Shown: positions 25,890 through 35,426 of the stretch, piece by piece | How positions within the stretch are numbered: position 1 is the stretch's first letter | Layout of the letters: each line of letters starts with the position of its first letter | NCBI RefSeq assembly: GCF_900111735.1 | Contig: NZ_FOHW01000001.1 | Coordinates: forward strand, 299,312 to 363,311 | DNA length: 64,000 nucleotides | Source: Pseudomonas graminis | GTDB taxonomy: Bacteria > Pseudomonadota > Gammaproteobacteria > Pseudomonadales > Pseudomonadaceae | Direction of reading: 5' to 3' | Translations under genes and position numbers: made by a program | The notes under the pieces: generated by a model | What the model was told of the DNA's origin: nothing | What the model saw: the letters and a program-made list of their open reading frames with translations, nothing else | Databases searched by the model: none

Positions 25890-27360
25890 ACTGACCAGCT
25901 TCCGCCAACGCATCGCTGATCTCGCCGCCGCGCAGCCCGATACGTGCGCACTGTGGGGCGATGACCTGAAATTGAGTTATGCCGAACTGGAGGCAGAAAT
26001 CAATCTGCGCCAGGAGAGGCTCAAGGACCTCGACGCCAGGGTCGTGGCCCTCGCCCTCGACAACGGTCCGGACCTGCTGATCTGGGACCTGGCGATTCTG
26101 TTCGCCGGCCTGGCCTGTGTGACGCTGCCACCGTTTTTCAGCGCCGCGCAGCGCCTTCATTGCCTGGAGCAGAGCCAGGCCGACGTGGTCATTGCCGATG
26201 ACGACTACGCCCGTGAACTCGCCACCTCGGCGTTCCGTCATGACGGGGGGTTCTGGTTGCGCGTGAACCCTCAGCCGTCGCCCCTGCCGGTGGGCACGGC
26301 GAAGCTCACCTTTACCTCGGGCACGACCGGCACGCCCAAAGGCGTCTGTCTGGACGCTGCCAGCGTGTTGACGGTGGCCATGGAGGTGCAGCGCGCCAGC
26401 CAGTCCCGCCAGCCCGCCCACCACCTTTCACTGCTGCCTCTGGCGATTCTGCTGGAAAACGTCGGCTGCTATGCCGCGCTTTACGCCGGCGCGATGCTGA
26501 GCCTGCCAAGCCAGCGAACCCTGGGCATTCAAGGGGCCAGCGGCGTGGAGTTGCCGCGTCTGCTGTCAACCTTGGCGGTGCGCCAGCCCCACAGCATGAT
26601 CCTCGTCCCGCAGCTGTTGCTGTTGCTGGTCAGCGCCTGCGAAATGGGCGCTTTCAACCCGTCATCGCTGCGCTTCATCGCGGTGGGCGGCGCCAAAGTC
26701 AGCCATGAACTGTTGCTGCGCGCCGAAACCCTTGGCATTCCGGTGTACGAAGGCTACGGCCTGTCCGAGTGCGCGTCGGTCGTCTCCCTCAACCGCCCCG
26801 ACGCCCATCATCCCGGCAGCGTTGGCAAACCGCTGCCCCATGTGCAGATACGCCTGGCCGAGGACGGTGAAGTCCTGATTGGCGGGTCGCGGATGCTGGG
26901 CTATCTCGGCGACGCGGAACCCACCCCGCAGTGGTGGCCGAGCGGTGATCTCGGCGCGTTTGACGCCAACGGCTACCTCTATCTTCACGGCCGCAAGAAG
27001 CATCAGTTCGTGACCAGCTACGGTCGCAACGTCAACCCTGAGTGGGTCGAGGCCGAACTGACCCAGCGCGGTCTGATCGCTCAGGCATTCGTCTACGGCG
27101 AAGCCCTGCCGCGCAACCATGCGCTGCTGTGGCCACTGCGCCCGGACGCCACCGACTCGCACCTGCACAGCGCTGTCGAGCAGGCCAATCAGGCGCTGCC
27201 GGACTACGCACGCGTCCACACCTGGACGCGTCTGGACCAGCCTTTCACCGCAGCCAATGGCATGGCCACCGCCAACGGCCGGCCCCGGCGCGACGCCATC
27301 CTGGCGAATTACCGACATCTGTTCACTGAGCCCACGCGAGCAAAGGACCTTCAATCATGA
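25879..27360 (+). CDS. AMP-dependent acyl/aryl ligase (ANL superfamily)
   Basis: 493 aa. The P-loop LTFTSGTTGTPKG, the A5-type YEGYGLSECASV, the GDLGAFDANGYLYLHGRKK hinge segment and the SYGRNVNPEWVE motif are all present. The C-terminal loop that normally carries the adenylating lysine (NGKxxR) reads ANGRPRR, so the lysine appears to be Arg. The enzyme may therefore be weakened, dedicated to one half-reaction, or misaligned by me. It overlaps both neighbours in the cluster, which suggests it activates the carboxylate handled by the diiron protein and SDR. Confidence 0.8.
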   Translation: MSPELTSFRQRIADLAAAQPDTCALWGDDLKLSYAELEAEINLRQERLKDLDARVVALALDNGPDLLIWDLAILFAGLACVTLPPFFSAAQRLHCLEQSQADVVIADDDYARELATSAFRHDGGFWLRVNPQPSPLPVGTAKLTFTSGTTGTPKGVCLDAASVLTVAMEVQRASQSRQPAHHLSLLPLAILLENVGCYAALYAGAMLSLPSQRTLGIQGASGVELPRLLSTLAVRQPHSMILVPQLLLLLVSACEMGAFNPSSLRFIAVGGAKVSHELLLRAETLGIPVYEGYGLSECASVVSLNRPDAHHPGSVGKPLPHVQIRLAEDGEVLIGGSRMLGYLGDAEPTPQWWPSGDLGAFDANGYLYLHGRKKHQFVTSYGRNVNPEWVEAELTQRGLIAQAFVYGEALPRNHALLWPLRPDATDSHLHSAVEQANQALPDYARVHTWTRLDQPFTAANGMATANGRPRRDAILANYRHLFTEPTRAKDLQS

Positions 27361-28046
27361 GTTTTTTCGAAACCCTGCAAGACGCCACCCGCACCGAGCG
27401 CGAGACCTTGTTCAATCTGCCTGTTATCCATCAGGCGCTGCACGGTGAGGTCTCGCTGGAGAGCTATCGCGCCTTCCTGACTCAGGCGTATTACCACGTG
27501 CGCCATACCGTGCCGTTGATGATGGCCTGTGGCGCGCGGCTGCCTTCGCGGCTGGAATGGCTGCGTGGCGCGGTGTGCGAGTACATCGAAGACGAATACG
27601 GCCACGAGCAGTGGATCCTCGACGACGTGCGCGCCTGTGGCGGCGATGCCGATGCCGTGCGCAACGGTACGCCCGGCCTGCCCATCGAGCTCATGGTCGC
27701 CTACCTCTACGATCTCATCGCCCGGGGCAATCCGGTGGGACTGTTCGGCATGGTCAACGTGCTGGAAGGCACCAGCATCGCCTTGGCGACCCATGCCGCC
27801 GGCAGCATTCAGCAGCGCCTGGCACTCCCGGCCACTGCGTTCAGTTACCTGAGCTCCCATGGCAGCCTCGATGTCGGCCACATGGAGACCTATCGCAAGC
27901 TGATGGACCGTCTTGAAGATCCGGAGGATCAGGCGGCCGTGATCAAGGCCTCGAAAGTGGTCTACGGGTTGTACACCGACATGTTTCGTCAGTTGCCCCT
28001 CGCCCAGGCTGCACCGGTGAAGGAGCACGACCATGCGTCTGTCTGA
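27357..28046 (+). CDS. Haem-oxygenase-like diiron oxidase (HDO/TenA-fold) protein
   Basis: 229 aa, all helical. It carries the three metal-ligand motifs of haem-oxygenase-like diiron oxidases: E-x2-H (EYGHE, near residue 80), a lone Glu in VLEGTS, and D-x2-H (DVGHMETY, near residue 176). Thiaminase-type TenA proteins lack this set. Known relatives oxidise or cleave fatty acids and amino acids; UndA, for example, makes 1-undecene. The ATGA overlap with the ligase gene implies joint action on one substrate. The substrate itself is not readable. Confidence 0.75.
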   Translation: MSFFETLQDATRTERETLFNLPVIHQALHGEVSLESYRAFLTQAYYHVRHTVPLMMACGARLPSRLEWLRGAVCEYIEDEYGHEQWILDDVRACGGDADAVRNGTPGLPIELMVAYLYDLIARGNPVGLFGMVNVLEGTSIALATHAAGSIQQRLALPATAFSYLSSHGSLDVGHMETYRKLMDRLEDPEDQAAVIKASKVVYGLYTDMFRQLPLAQAAPVKEHDHASV

Positions 28047-28842
28047 AGCGCGAGTGGTGCTGACCGGCGCCAGTGGCGGTATCGGCATGGCCATTGCCGA
28101 GGCGCTGTGCAGCCATGGCGCTGAAGTGCTCGCCGTCTGCCGCCATCAGGAGCCGCTGTTGCCGTTGCAACAGCAGTACCCGCATCTCTTGCACTGGGTA
28201 AAGGCCGATCTGACGACCGCCGAAGGTCGTCAGCATGTGCTGATGACGGCACAGGCGATGGAAGGGGTCAACCTGCTGATCAACGCCGCCGGCGTCAATC
28301 ATTTCGCCATGCTGGAGCAACTGCCGGGGCACGAGATCGATTCGATGCTCGAGATCAACGTGAATGCGCCCATCCAGCTCACCGGCCTGCTGTTGCCGCT
28401 GCTGCGCCAGCCCGGCCGTGCCATGGTGGTGAACGTCGGTTCGACCTATGGTTCGATCGGTTATGCCGGCTATGCCACGTACTGCGCGAGCAAGTTTGCG
28501 CTGCGGGGGTTTTCCGAAGCGTTGCGCCGCGAGCTGGCGGATACGCGGATCGGCGTGCTGTATGTCGCCCCTCGCGCGACCCGCACCACAATGAACAGCC
28601 CCGCCGCGCGCGCCCTCAACTCTGCCCTGAAAACCGCCGAGGACGATCCGCAAACAGTCGCCGCCGCGGTTATCCGCGCCATTGTCGGCAATCAGCGCGA
28701 GCTTTATATGGGCTGGCCTGAACAATTCTTCGTCCGCCTCAACAGCCTGCTGCCCGCCGTGGTGGACCGTGGACTGCGCAAACACCTGCCCCTCATTCGC
28801 CGATTCAGCAGCGCCACTCACGAAAAGAGCACCAAGCCATGA
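28033..28842 (+). CDS. SDR-family reductase of the ligase/diiron cluster
   Basis: 269 aa. It has a TGASGGIG dinucleotide loop, an NAAGVN motif, the catalytic serine in VNVGSTYGSIG, and YCASKFALRG with Tyr and Lys. The C-terminal extension with WPEQFFVRLNSLLPAVVDRGL resembles SDRs acting on lipids. It overlaps the diiron gene by 14 bp and the TPR gene by 4 bp. It likely reduces a carbonyl on the pathway's intermediate. Confidence 0.8.
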   Translation: MRLSEARVVLTGASGGIGMAIAEALCSHGAEVLAVCRHQEPLLPLQQQYPHLLHWVKADLTTAEGRQHVLMTAQAMEGVNLLINAAGVNHFAMLEQLPGHEIDSMLEINVNAPIQLTGLLLPLLRQPGRAMVVNVGSTYGSIGYAGYATYCASKFALRGFSEALRRELADTRIGVLYVAPRATRTTMNSPAARALNSALKTAEDDPQTVAAAVIRAIVGNQRELYMGWPEQFFVRLNSLLPAVVDRGLRKHLPLIRRFSSATHEKSTKP

Positions 28843-29480
28843 AACGTCTACTCGTCGTACTGCTCGCCACCCTCGCCTTGCCCGTGTGGGCTCTGGATGC
28901 ACCTGACCAGCAACGCCTGACCGGGATTCAGCAGGAGTGGGCGCGAATTCAATATCAGCTGCCGGAAGATCAGCGCGTCGCGGCATTCGAACAGTTGGCC
29001 GCCAAGTCCTCCGCCTTCACGCAGCAGCGTCCCGCCGTCGCCGAGGCCTGGATATGGTCGGGCATTGTCACCAGCAGTTGGGCCGGTGCTCAGGGCGGGC
29101 TCGGTGCATTGAGCAAGGTGAAAACCGCGAAGGCCGATCTTGAAAAAGCCATGACGCTGGACCCCAATGCCTTGCAAGGCTCCGCCTACGCCAGCCTGGC
29201 TGCGCTGTACGACCGCGTGCCCGGGTGGCCGATCGGTTTCGGCGATCCGGATAAGGCCCAAGGTCTGCTGGAGCAGGCGCTGAAACTCAATCCCGACGGC
29301 ATCGATCCGCTGTACTTCTGGGGCGATCATCTCTACCGCCAGGGCCACTATGCTCAGGCAAAGGAAGCGCTGGACAAGGCCTTGCTCGCCGCACCTCGGC
29401 CCGGGCGTGAGGTGGCAGACAGTGGACGCCGCAAAGATATCCAGCTATTGCTGGTGGACGTAAACAAAAAACTGAAATGA
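28839..29480 (+). CDS. Periplasmic TPR-like protein
   Basis: 213 aa with a clear signal peptide (MKRLLVVLLATLALPVWA). The mature part is helical, with TPR-like segments (LEKAMTLDPNALQGSAYASLAALYDRVP; LLEQALKLNPDGIDPLYFWGDHLYRQGHYAQAKEALDKAL). It is probably a periplasmic binding or scaffolding protein. It is coupled to the SDR gene by an ATGA overlap and is followed 10 bp later by the response-regulator gene. Its role in the cluster is open. Confidence 0.75.
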   Translation: MKRLLVVLLATLALPVWALDAPDQQRLTGIQQEWARIQYQLPEDQRVAAFEQLAAKSSAFTQQRPAVAEAWIWSGIVTSSWAGAQGGLGALSKVKTAKADLEKAMTLDPNALQGSAYASLAALYDRVPGWPIGFGDPDKAQGLLEQALKLNPDGIDPLYFWGDHLYRQGHYAQAKEALDKALLAAPRPGREVADSGRRKDIQLLLVDVNKKLK

Positions 29481-29490
29481 CGGAGCATTC

Positions 29491-30153
29491 ATGCGTTTGC
29501 TGTTGGTGGAAGACGATGTTGCCCTCGGTGAGGGCATTCATCAGGCGTTGACTCGCGAAGGCTACACGGTGGACTGGGTGAAAGATGGCGCCAGCGCCCT
29601 CCATGCGCTGTTGAGCGAAGTGTTCGATCTGGCCATTCTCGATCTCGGATTGCCCAGGCTGGACGGCCTGGCGGTGTTGCGGCGCCTGCGTGAGAGTGGC
29701 TCGGCCCTGCCGGTGCTGATCCTGACGGCACGGGACGCCACCGAGGACCGCATCGCCGGCCTCGATGCGGGGGCCGACGATTACCTGATAAAGCCCTTCG
29801 ACCTGTCCGAACTCAAGGCCCGCCTGCGGGCGTTGTTGCGGCGCAGTGCCGGGCGCGCGCGGGTCATGATCGAGCACGCGGGCATCCGCCTGGACCCGAC
29901 CACCCAGCAAGTCACTTACAAAGCTGAACCCGTCGCCCTCACCCCCAAGGAATACCAGCTGTTGTACGAACTGCTCTCGCCACCGGGCCGGGTGATGACC
30001 CGCGAACGCTTGATGCAGTTGTTGTACGGCTGGAACGAAGAAGCAGAGAGCAACACCCTCGAAGTGCACATCCATCACCTGCGCAAGAAGTTTTCCAGCG
30101 AGCTGATCCGCACGGTGCGCGGCGTCGGCTACCTGGTGGAGGATCGCCCGTGA
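29491..30153 (+). CDS. OmpR/QseB-family response regulator
   Basis: 220 aa. The receiver domain has acidic residues at the start (EDD), the phospho-acceptor D51 in AILDLGLPRLDG, a T in ILTARD and K in LIKPFD. The winged-helix DNA-binding domain follows (VALTPKEYQLLYELLSPPGRVMTRERLMQ, then TVRGVGYLVED). Its stop overlaps the kinase start. It most likely regulates the cluster it ends, perhaps among other targets. Confidence 0.9.
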   Translation: MRLLLVEDDVALGEGIHQALTREGYTVDWVKDGASALHALLSEVFDLAILDLGLPRLDGLAVLRRLRESGSALPVLILTARDATEDRIAGLDAGADDYLIKPFDLSELKARLRALLRRSAGRARVMIEHAGIRLDPTTQQVTYKAEPVALTPKEYQLLYELLSPPGRVMTRERLMQLLYGWNEEAESNTLEVHIHHLRKKFSSELIRTVRGVGYLVEDRP

Positions 30154-31526
30154 CGTCGATCCGCCGCCGCACCCTGACCCTGATCCTCGGACTGGTGTTG
30201 ATCGGGCTGCTGATCCTGACGCTGGTCAACCTCCATGACAGCAACCACGAAATCGCCGAAGTCTATGACGCGCAACTCGCCACCAATGCCAGGTTGCTGC
30301 AGGGCGTCATGCGCATGCCCCTGGCGCGGCAAGAGCACGCGCAGCTGTACCAGGCGTTCAATCAGGCATTGGCTCAGGCCGAACCGCGAGTCGACGGCCA
30401 CCCCTACGAGAGCAAAATCGCCTTTCAGGTCTGGGACCTTCAAGGCCGGCTGCTGGTGCATACCCCCAGCGCGCCGAGCCTGACCCGTGCGCCCCAGTAC
30501 ACCGGCTTCAGCGACATCAATGACCTCGGCAAACATGAGTGGCGCACCTTTGTGCTCAGGGATGAGCAGCACGACTTGCTGATCTGGGTCGGCGAGCGCG
30601 ACGACGTGCGCTCGGACCTGGTCAACCGCATCGTCCGTCACACCGTGATCCCCAACCTGATCGGCAGCCTGCTGCTGATGGGCGCGATCTGGCTGGCCAT
30701 TGGCTGGGGACTCAAGCCGCTGGCCGATCTGGCCGCCACGCTGCGCGGTCGTCATCCGGGCTCCCTCGAACCCTTGCAACTGGCCCCGCTGCCCAGCGAG
30801 CTGGAGCCCATGCAAGCGGCCCTGAACAGACTGCTCGGACAGATTCAGGAGGTGCTGAGCCGTGAGCGGCGCTTCATCGCCGACGCCGCCCATGAAATGC
30901 GCACGCCCCTGGCGGTGCTGCGGGTGCATGCGCAAAACGTGCTGGAGGCACACGACGAGGCGCAGCGCAACGAGTCCCTGAGTTACCTCATCGTCGGCGT
31001 TGACCGCACGACGCGGCTGGTCAATCAGCTGCTGACCGTGGCGCGGATGGAACCCGGTGCAGGCCCCGTTGTGACCCGCAATGCCGATCTCGTTGCGGCC
31101 GTGCGCGACAGCCTGGTGCAAATGACGCCGTGGGTACTGAGCCGGGGGCTGGAATTGGTGTTCGACTGCGATGAGCCTTCTCTGACGGTACGAACCGACT
31201 TCGCCGCCATCGACATCGCCCTGCAAAACCTGGTGACCAATGCGGTCAACTTCTCGCCTTCAGGCGGTCAGGTGATGGTCACCCTGGGCTTGAGACACCC
31301 CTATTTCGAACTAAGCGTTGCCGACGAGGGGCCTGGCATCGACGAGGCCGAGCGGGAGCGCCTGTTCGAGCGCTTTTACAGCCGCGGCAACGATCAGGGC
31401 GTCGGGCTGGGCCTGACCATCGTGCAAACCATTGCACGGCGCCTGGGCGGGGAAATCATCATGGAGAACCGTCCCGGGAAAGGCTTGCGCGCGACACTAT
31501 GTGCGCCAGCGAACAGACAGCCCTGA
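30150..31526 (+). CDS. QseC-like sensor histidine kinase
   Basis: 458 aa. A first membrane helix (LTLILGLVLIGLLILTLV) precedes a periplasmic domain of ~135 residues and a second helix near 170-190. HisKA has the phosphorylated histidine at H248 in ADAAHEMRTPLAVL. The ATP-binding domain carries NLVTNAVNFSPSGG, VADEGPGID and GVGLGLTI. The periplasmic domain would sense a signal linked to the cluster. It forms a two-component pair with the preceding gene. Confidence 0.9.
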   Translation: MTSIRRRTLTLILGLVLIGLLILTLVNLHDSNHEIAEVYDAQLATNARLLQGVMRMPLARQEHAQLYQAFNQALAQAEPRVDGHPYESKIAFQVWDLQGRLLVHTPSAPSLTRAPQYTGFSDINDLGKHEWRTFVLRDEQHDLLIWVGERDDVRSDLVNRIVRHTVIPNLIGSLLLMGAIWLAIGWGLKPLADLAATLRGRHPGSLEPLQLAPLPSELEPMQAALNRLLGQIQEVLSRERRFIADAAHEMRTPLAVLRVHAQNVLEAHDEAQRNESLSYLIVGVDRTTRLVNQLLTVARMEPGAGPVVTRNADLVAAVRDSLVQMTPWVLSRGLELVFDCDEPSLTVRTDFAAIDIALQNLVTNAVNFSPSGGQVMVTLGLRHPYFELSVADEGPGIDEAERERLFERFYSRGNDQGVGLGLTIVQTIARRLGGEIIMENRPGKGLRATLCAPANRQP

Positions 31527-31653
31527 GAAAGCGTACTCACACTGTCGTGGTCTGAACGCTTCGTTCACCAGGGCACATCAGTGCCGGCGCTCCGCTGCGC
31601 ACACTGCCCAATACGGTGCGTCCGCCGGGGTGCAAGTCATTTCAGGGAAACTA

Positions 31654-34451
31654 ATGACGAGCACATGGACACGCACCAAACAGGCGATCTCCCGGGTCAG
31701 GCTTGCGGGTCGGGCCGGGCCCCATCCAAAGCTTGCGTTCGCCTACGAACGGCTGCTGCGCGCCGAACTCTTCAACGCCGACCAGATGGCCAGCCACGGA
31801 ATTGACCTGGCCACCCGGCATCAGCTCGGTGCAGTGAACACGCGGGATTTCCTGCTGGGCAGGCTGGACGACAACGAAGCGTTGCTCAAACAAAGCTGCA
31901 GCGCGTTGACCGAAGCCCAGGCCTCCGACCGTCGCATCACCCCTGCCGCCGAGTGGCTACTCGATAATTTTTTCCTGATTGAAGATCATATCCGCACCGC
32001 AAGGTCCCACCTGCCCAAGGGTTACAGCCGTGAGTTGCCGCGCCTGAGCAACGGGCCCTCCAGCGGTTTGCCAAGGGTGTATGACATTGCCCTGGAGACG
32101 ATTTCCCATGGTGATGGCCGGTTTGACGAACTGAGCCTCACGCGCTTCGTCGTCTCTTATCAGACGGTCATGCCGCTGGCGCTGGGCGAGTTGTGGGCCA
32201 TCCCGATCATGCTGCGCCTGGCGTTGATCGAGAACCTGCGGCGTGTGGCCTCGCGGGTCATGGCCAACTGGGACGATCGCAACCTTGCCGATGACTGGGC
32301 AGAACGGCTCATCGAGGTGTCCGAGCATGACGTGAAAAGCGTGGTGTTGAGCGTCGCCGACATGGCGCATTCATCGCCGCCCACGACGGCTGCATTCGCC
32401 GCCGAATTCGCCCGCCGATTGCAGGGCCAAAGCGCTGCCCTGGCACTGCCGCTCAACTGGATCGAGCAGTTGCTCGCCGAAACCGGTTCGAGTATCGAGC
32501 GACAGGTGCAATTCGATGCGCAGCAGCAGTCTGCGGATCAGATGTCCATCAGCAACAGCATCGCCAGCCTGCGCCTGCTGTCAGCAACCCCCTGGCGTGA
32601 GTTCGTCGAGGGGATGAGCCATGTCGAGCAGACCCTTCAACAGGACCCCGCCGAGGTCTATCCGCGCATGGATTTCGCCACCCGCGACAGCTATCGCCAT
32701 GTGATCGAACGGCTGGCCAGGCGCAGTCGACACACTGAAATGTTCGTCGCCCAGACCGTTGTGGCGCTGTCAGCGGAACATCGGGACGCGCTAGACGGAG
32801 ACGATCTCGCCCGCCATATCGGCTTTTTCCTGGTCGGCCCCGGCATCGGCGTTCTCGAGCAAAAACTCGGTGCCCGTGTGCCTTTTCACGAACGCTGGAA
32901 ACGCCTGCTGGAAAGCTCGCCGCTGACGTTCTACCTGGCGCCTGCGGGAGCCCTGACGATTATTTTTGCGCTGCCGCTGCTGTCTTCGGCACCGCGACGG
33001 ACTGCCCGATCTCGCCCTCATCGCACTGGCAGTGCCTTGTCTGGTCATGACCAGTCGCCTGGCCTTCAGCCTCATCAACTGGCTGGTCACCTTCAGCCTG
33101 ACGCCCGCCATGCTGCCGAAGATGGACTACGCCAACGGGATTCCCGATGAGGCGCGCACGCTGGTGGCCATTCCGACCCTGATCGGCTCGCATTCGGACG
33201 TCGACGAGTTGGTGGAGGGCCTGGATGGGCCACGAACGCAAACGCGGCAAGCTGACCGACCTCAACGCCTGGCTGCGTGGCGAGGGCGACAATCGTTTTA
33301 CCACCATCGTGGGCGACACCTCTGTCCTGAAGGATGTGCGTTATGTGCTGACCCTTGATACGGACACGCTCCTGCCTTGCGAGGTGGCCCGCCAGTGCGT
33401 GGCCGCCATGATGCACCCGCTGAACCGCCCGGTTTTCGACGCGGACCGTGAGTGTGTCATTTCCGGGTATGCGTTGTTGCAACCCCAGGTCGGCATCAGC
33501 CTGACCAGCACCCCCCGCTCGATCTATTCGCGCCTGTTCGGCAGTGGCGGCGGCGTCGATCCTTACACCCGGGCGGTCTCGGACATTTACCAGGATTTAT
33601 TCAAACAGGGCTCTTTCATCGGCAAGGGCATCTACGATGTCGACGCCTTCACCTGCGCACTGGAGGGCCGTCTGCCGGACAACCAGGTCCTCAGTCACGA
33701 TTTGATCGAGGGCTGTTACGCCCGGTCAGGCTTGCTCAGCGACGTGCAGTTGTACGAGCAATACCCGTCCCGCTACAGCGTGGACGTCAAACGACGCCAT
33801 CGCTGGATTCGCGGCGACTGGCAGCTGATCCACTGGATCCTGCCCTGGACCCTGAACACGCGCGGCGAACGGGCACGCAACCGCCTTGATGTCATGGCCC
33901 GCTGGAAGATTCTCGACAACCTGCGCCGCAGTCTTGAGCCGGCGGCGGTGTTGCTGATGCTGGCCTGGGGCTGGTTCGCCAGCAGTGAACCGCTGGCCTG
34001 GACCTTGGCGGTGGTCGGCTTGCTGGTCATGCAACCGCTGCTCAGGACCCTGACCGACGGGCTGCAACCACCGTTGAACGTGCCTTACCGGCAATACCTG
34101 GCCGCGCTGTGCAGGAGTCTGGGGAAAGACCTCGCGCAGATCGCTGCCAGCGTCGCATGGTTGCCGTTAGAGATGTATTACAGCGTGGGCGCCATCGCAC
34201 GTTCGCTCTGGCGGATCCTGTTCAGCCGTCGCCTGTTATTGCAATGGCAACCCTCCCGCGAAGTGGAGCGCAACACGCAAAACCCGCTGCCGGGTCTCTA
34301 CCGCGAGATGTGGATCGGGCCCCTGCTCGCATTGTGCGGGTTGGCCGCATTAATGAGTGACCCGCTTGCGCTGGTGGTGCGCATCCAGTGCGGCGGTTCA
34401 CAGCCAGCAGCGCCAGCGGCAGTGGAATACGCGAAGGCCGCCGATGATTGA
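31654..34451 (+). pseudogene. Cyclic beta-1,2-glucan synthase (NdvB/ChvB) remnant
   Basis: Three frames encode consecutive pieces of the N-terminal part of NdvB. Piece 1 (31654 to ~32995) is the helical N-terminus ending in a membrane segment. A single-base shift near 32990-33005 moves to piece 2 (membrane helix LALIALAVPCLVMTSRL, then DEARTLVAIPTLIGSHSDVDELVEGL). Near 33225 the frame changes again, directly to MGHERKRGKLTDLNAW, with the expected connecting ~70 residues missing. Piece 3 carries the GT84-type core (LTLDTDTLLP, the RRHRWIRGDWQ motif). The frame stops at 34451, with the whole C-terminal phosphorylase-like module absent. The full family is about 2,800 aa. Confidence 0.85.
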
Positions 34452-34515
34452 CCTCCAGTGCCAGCGCCGCGCTGGAGTACCCTCTGTTCGTCGTCCTTAC
34501 TACCGGAGTGCCACC

Positions 34516-35238
34516 ATGTGCACCGCGCCGCAGCCCGTCGATAACCACCTGCTCGCTGCGCTGGCGGATGCAGAACTCTTGCGCCTGGCGCCGCACATGG
34601 AGTGGGTGGACCTGGTATTGGGTGAGGTGCTGTATGAACCCGGGGATACCTTGCGCCAGGTGTACTTCCCCACCGACTCGATCGTGTCCCTGCTGCAAGT
34701 CACCGAAAGCGGCGCCTCGGCAGAGATCGCCGTGGTCGGCAACGAGGGGCTTGTCGGCATCGCGGTGTTCATGGGGGGCGAGAGCACGTCCAGCCGCGCG
34801 GTCGTGCAGAGTGCCGGGGGCGCCTTCCGCCTGGCCGGGCCTAAACTCAAGGAGGAGTTCGATCGTCATGGCGACCTGTTGCTGCTCATGCTGCGCTACA
34901 CCCAGGCCTTGATTGCGCAAATGTCGCAGACCGGCCTGTGCAATCGTCACCATTCGATCGACCAGCAGTTGTGCCGGTGGTTGCTGTTGTCACTGGATCG
35001 ACTGCAAGGCAATCAGCTGACCATGACCCAGGAGTTGATGGCCAACATGCTGGGCGTTCGCAGAGAAGGCGTTACCGAGGCGGCGGGCAAGCTGCAGCGC
35101 CAGGGCGTGATCGAATACACCTGTGGCCAGATCAAGGTCCTCGATCGACCGCGGCTGGAACGGTTGAGCTGCGAATGTTACTCGGTGGTAAAGGCCGAGT
35201 CCGACCGCTTGCTGAGCTATGCCCGCCGACGGGAGTGA
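34516..35238 (+). CDS. Crp/Fnr-family transcriptional regulator
   Basis: 240 aa from ATG 34516 (GGAG upstream). The N-terminal cyclic-nucleotide-binding-like beta barrel lacks obvious cAMP-contact residues (VYFPTDSIVSLLQVTESGASAEIAVVGNEGLVG). The C-terminal winged HTH reads TMTQELMANMLGVRREGVTEAAGKLQRQGVIEYTCGQIKVLD. This is the branch of short Crp-like proteins common in proteobacteria whose effector is unknown. It follows the ndvB remnant directly. Confidence 0.85.
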   Translation: MCTAPQPVDNHLLAALADAELLRLAPHMEWVDLVLGEVLYEPGDTLRQVYFPTDSIVSLLQVTESGASAEIAVVGNEGLVGIAVFMGGESTSSRAVVQSAGGAFRLAGPKLKEEFDRHGDLLLLMLRYTQALIAQMSQTGLCNRHHSIDQQLCRWLLLSLDRLQGNQLTMTQELMANMLGVRREGVTEAAGKLQRQGVIEYTCGQIKVLDRPRLERLSCECYSVVKAESDRLLSYARRRE

Positions 35239-35426
35239 TATCCGTTGCTGCTGCGGCGCCGAGCAGGGGACTGTTCTGAGCGCCGGGCGACGCATCGCTG
35301 TCACCGTGCGCTGACGAACAGACGCGACGTGCAGCACCGCGCAGAGTGTCCGTGGCCCTATCGAGCGGCTGGCTTGCACCCTTCCCCTGTGCCGAACACT
35401 CGAACGGCACAACAAAGGACACCCTT

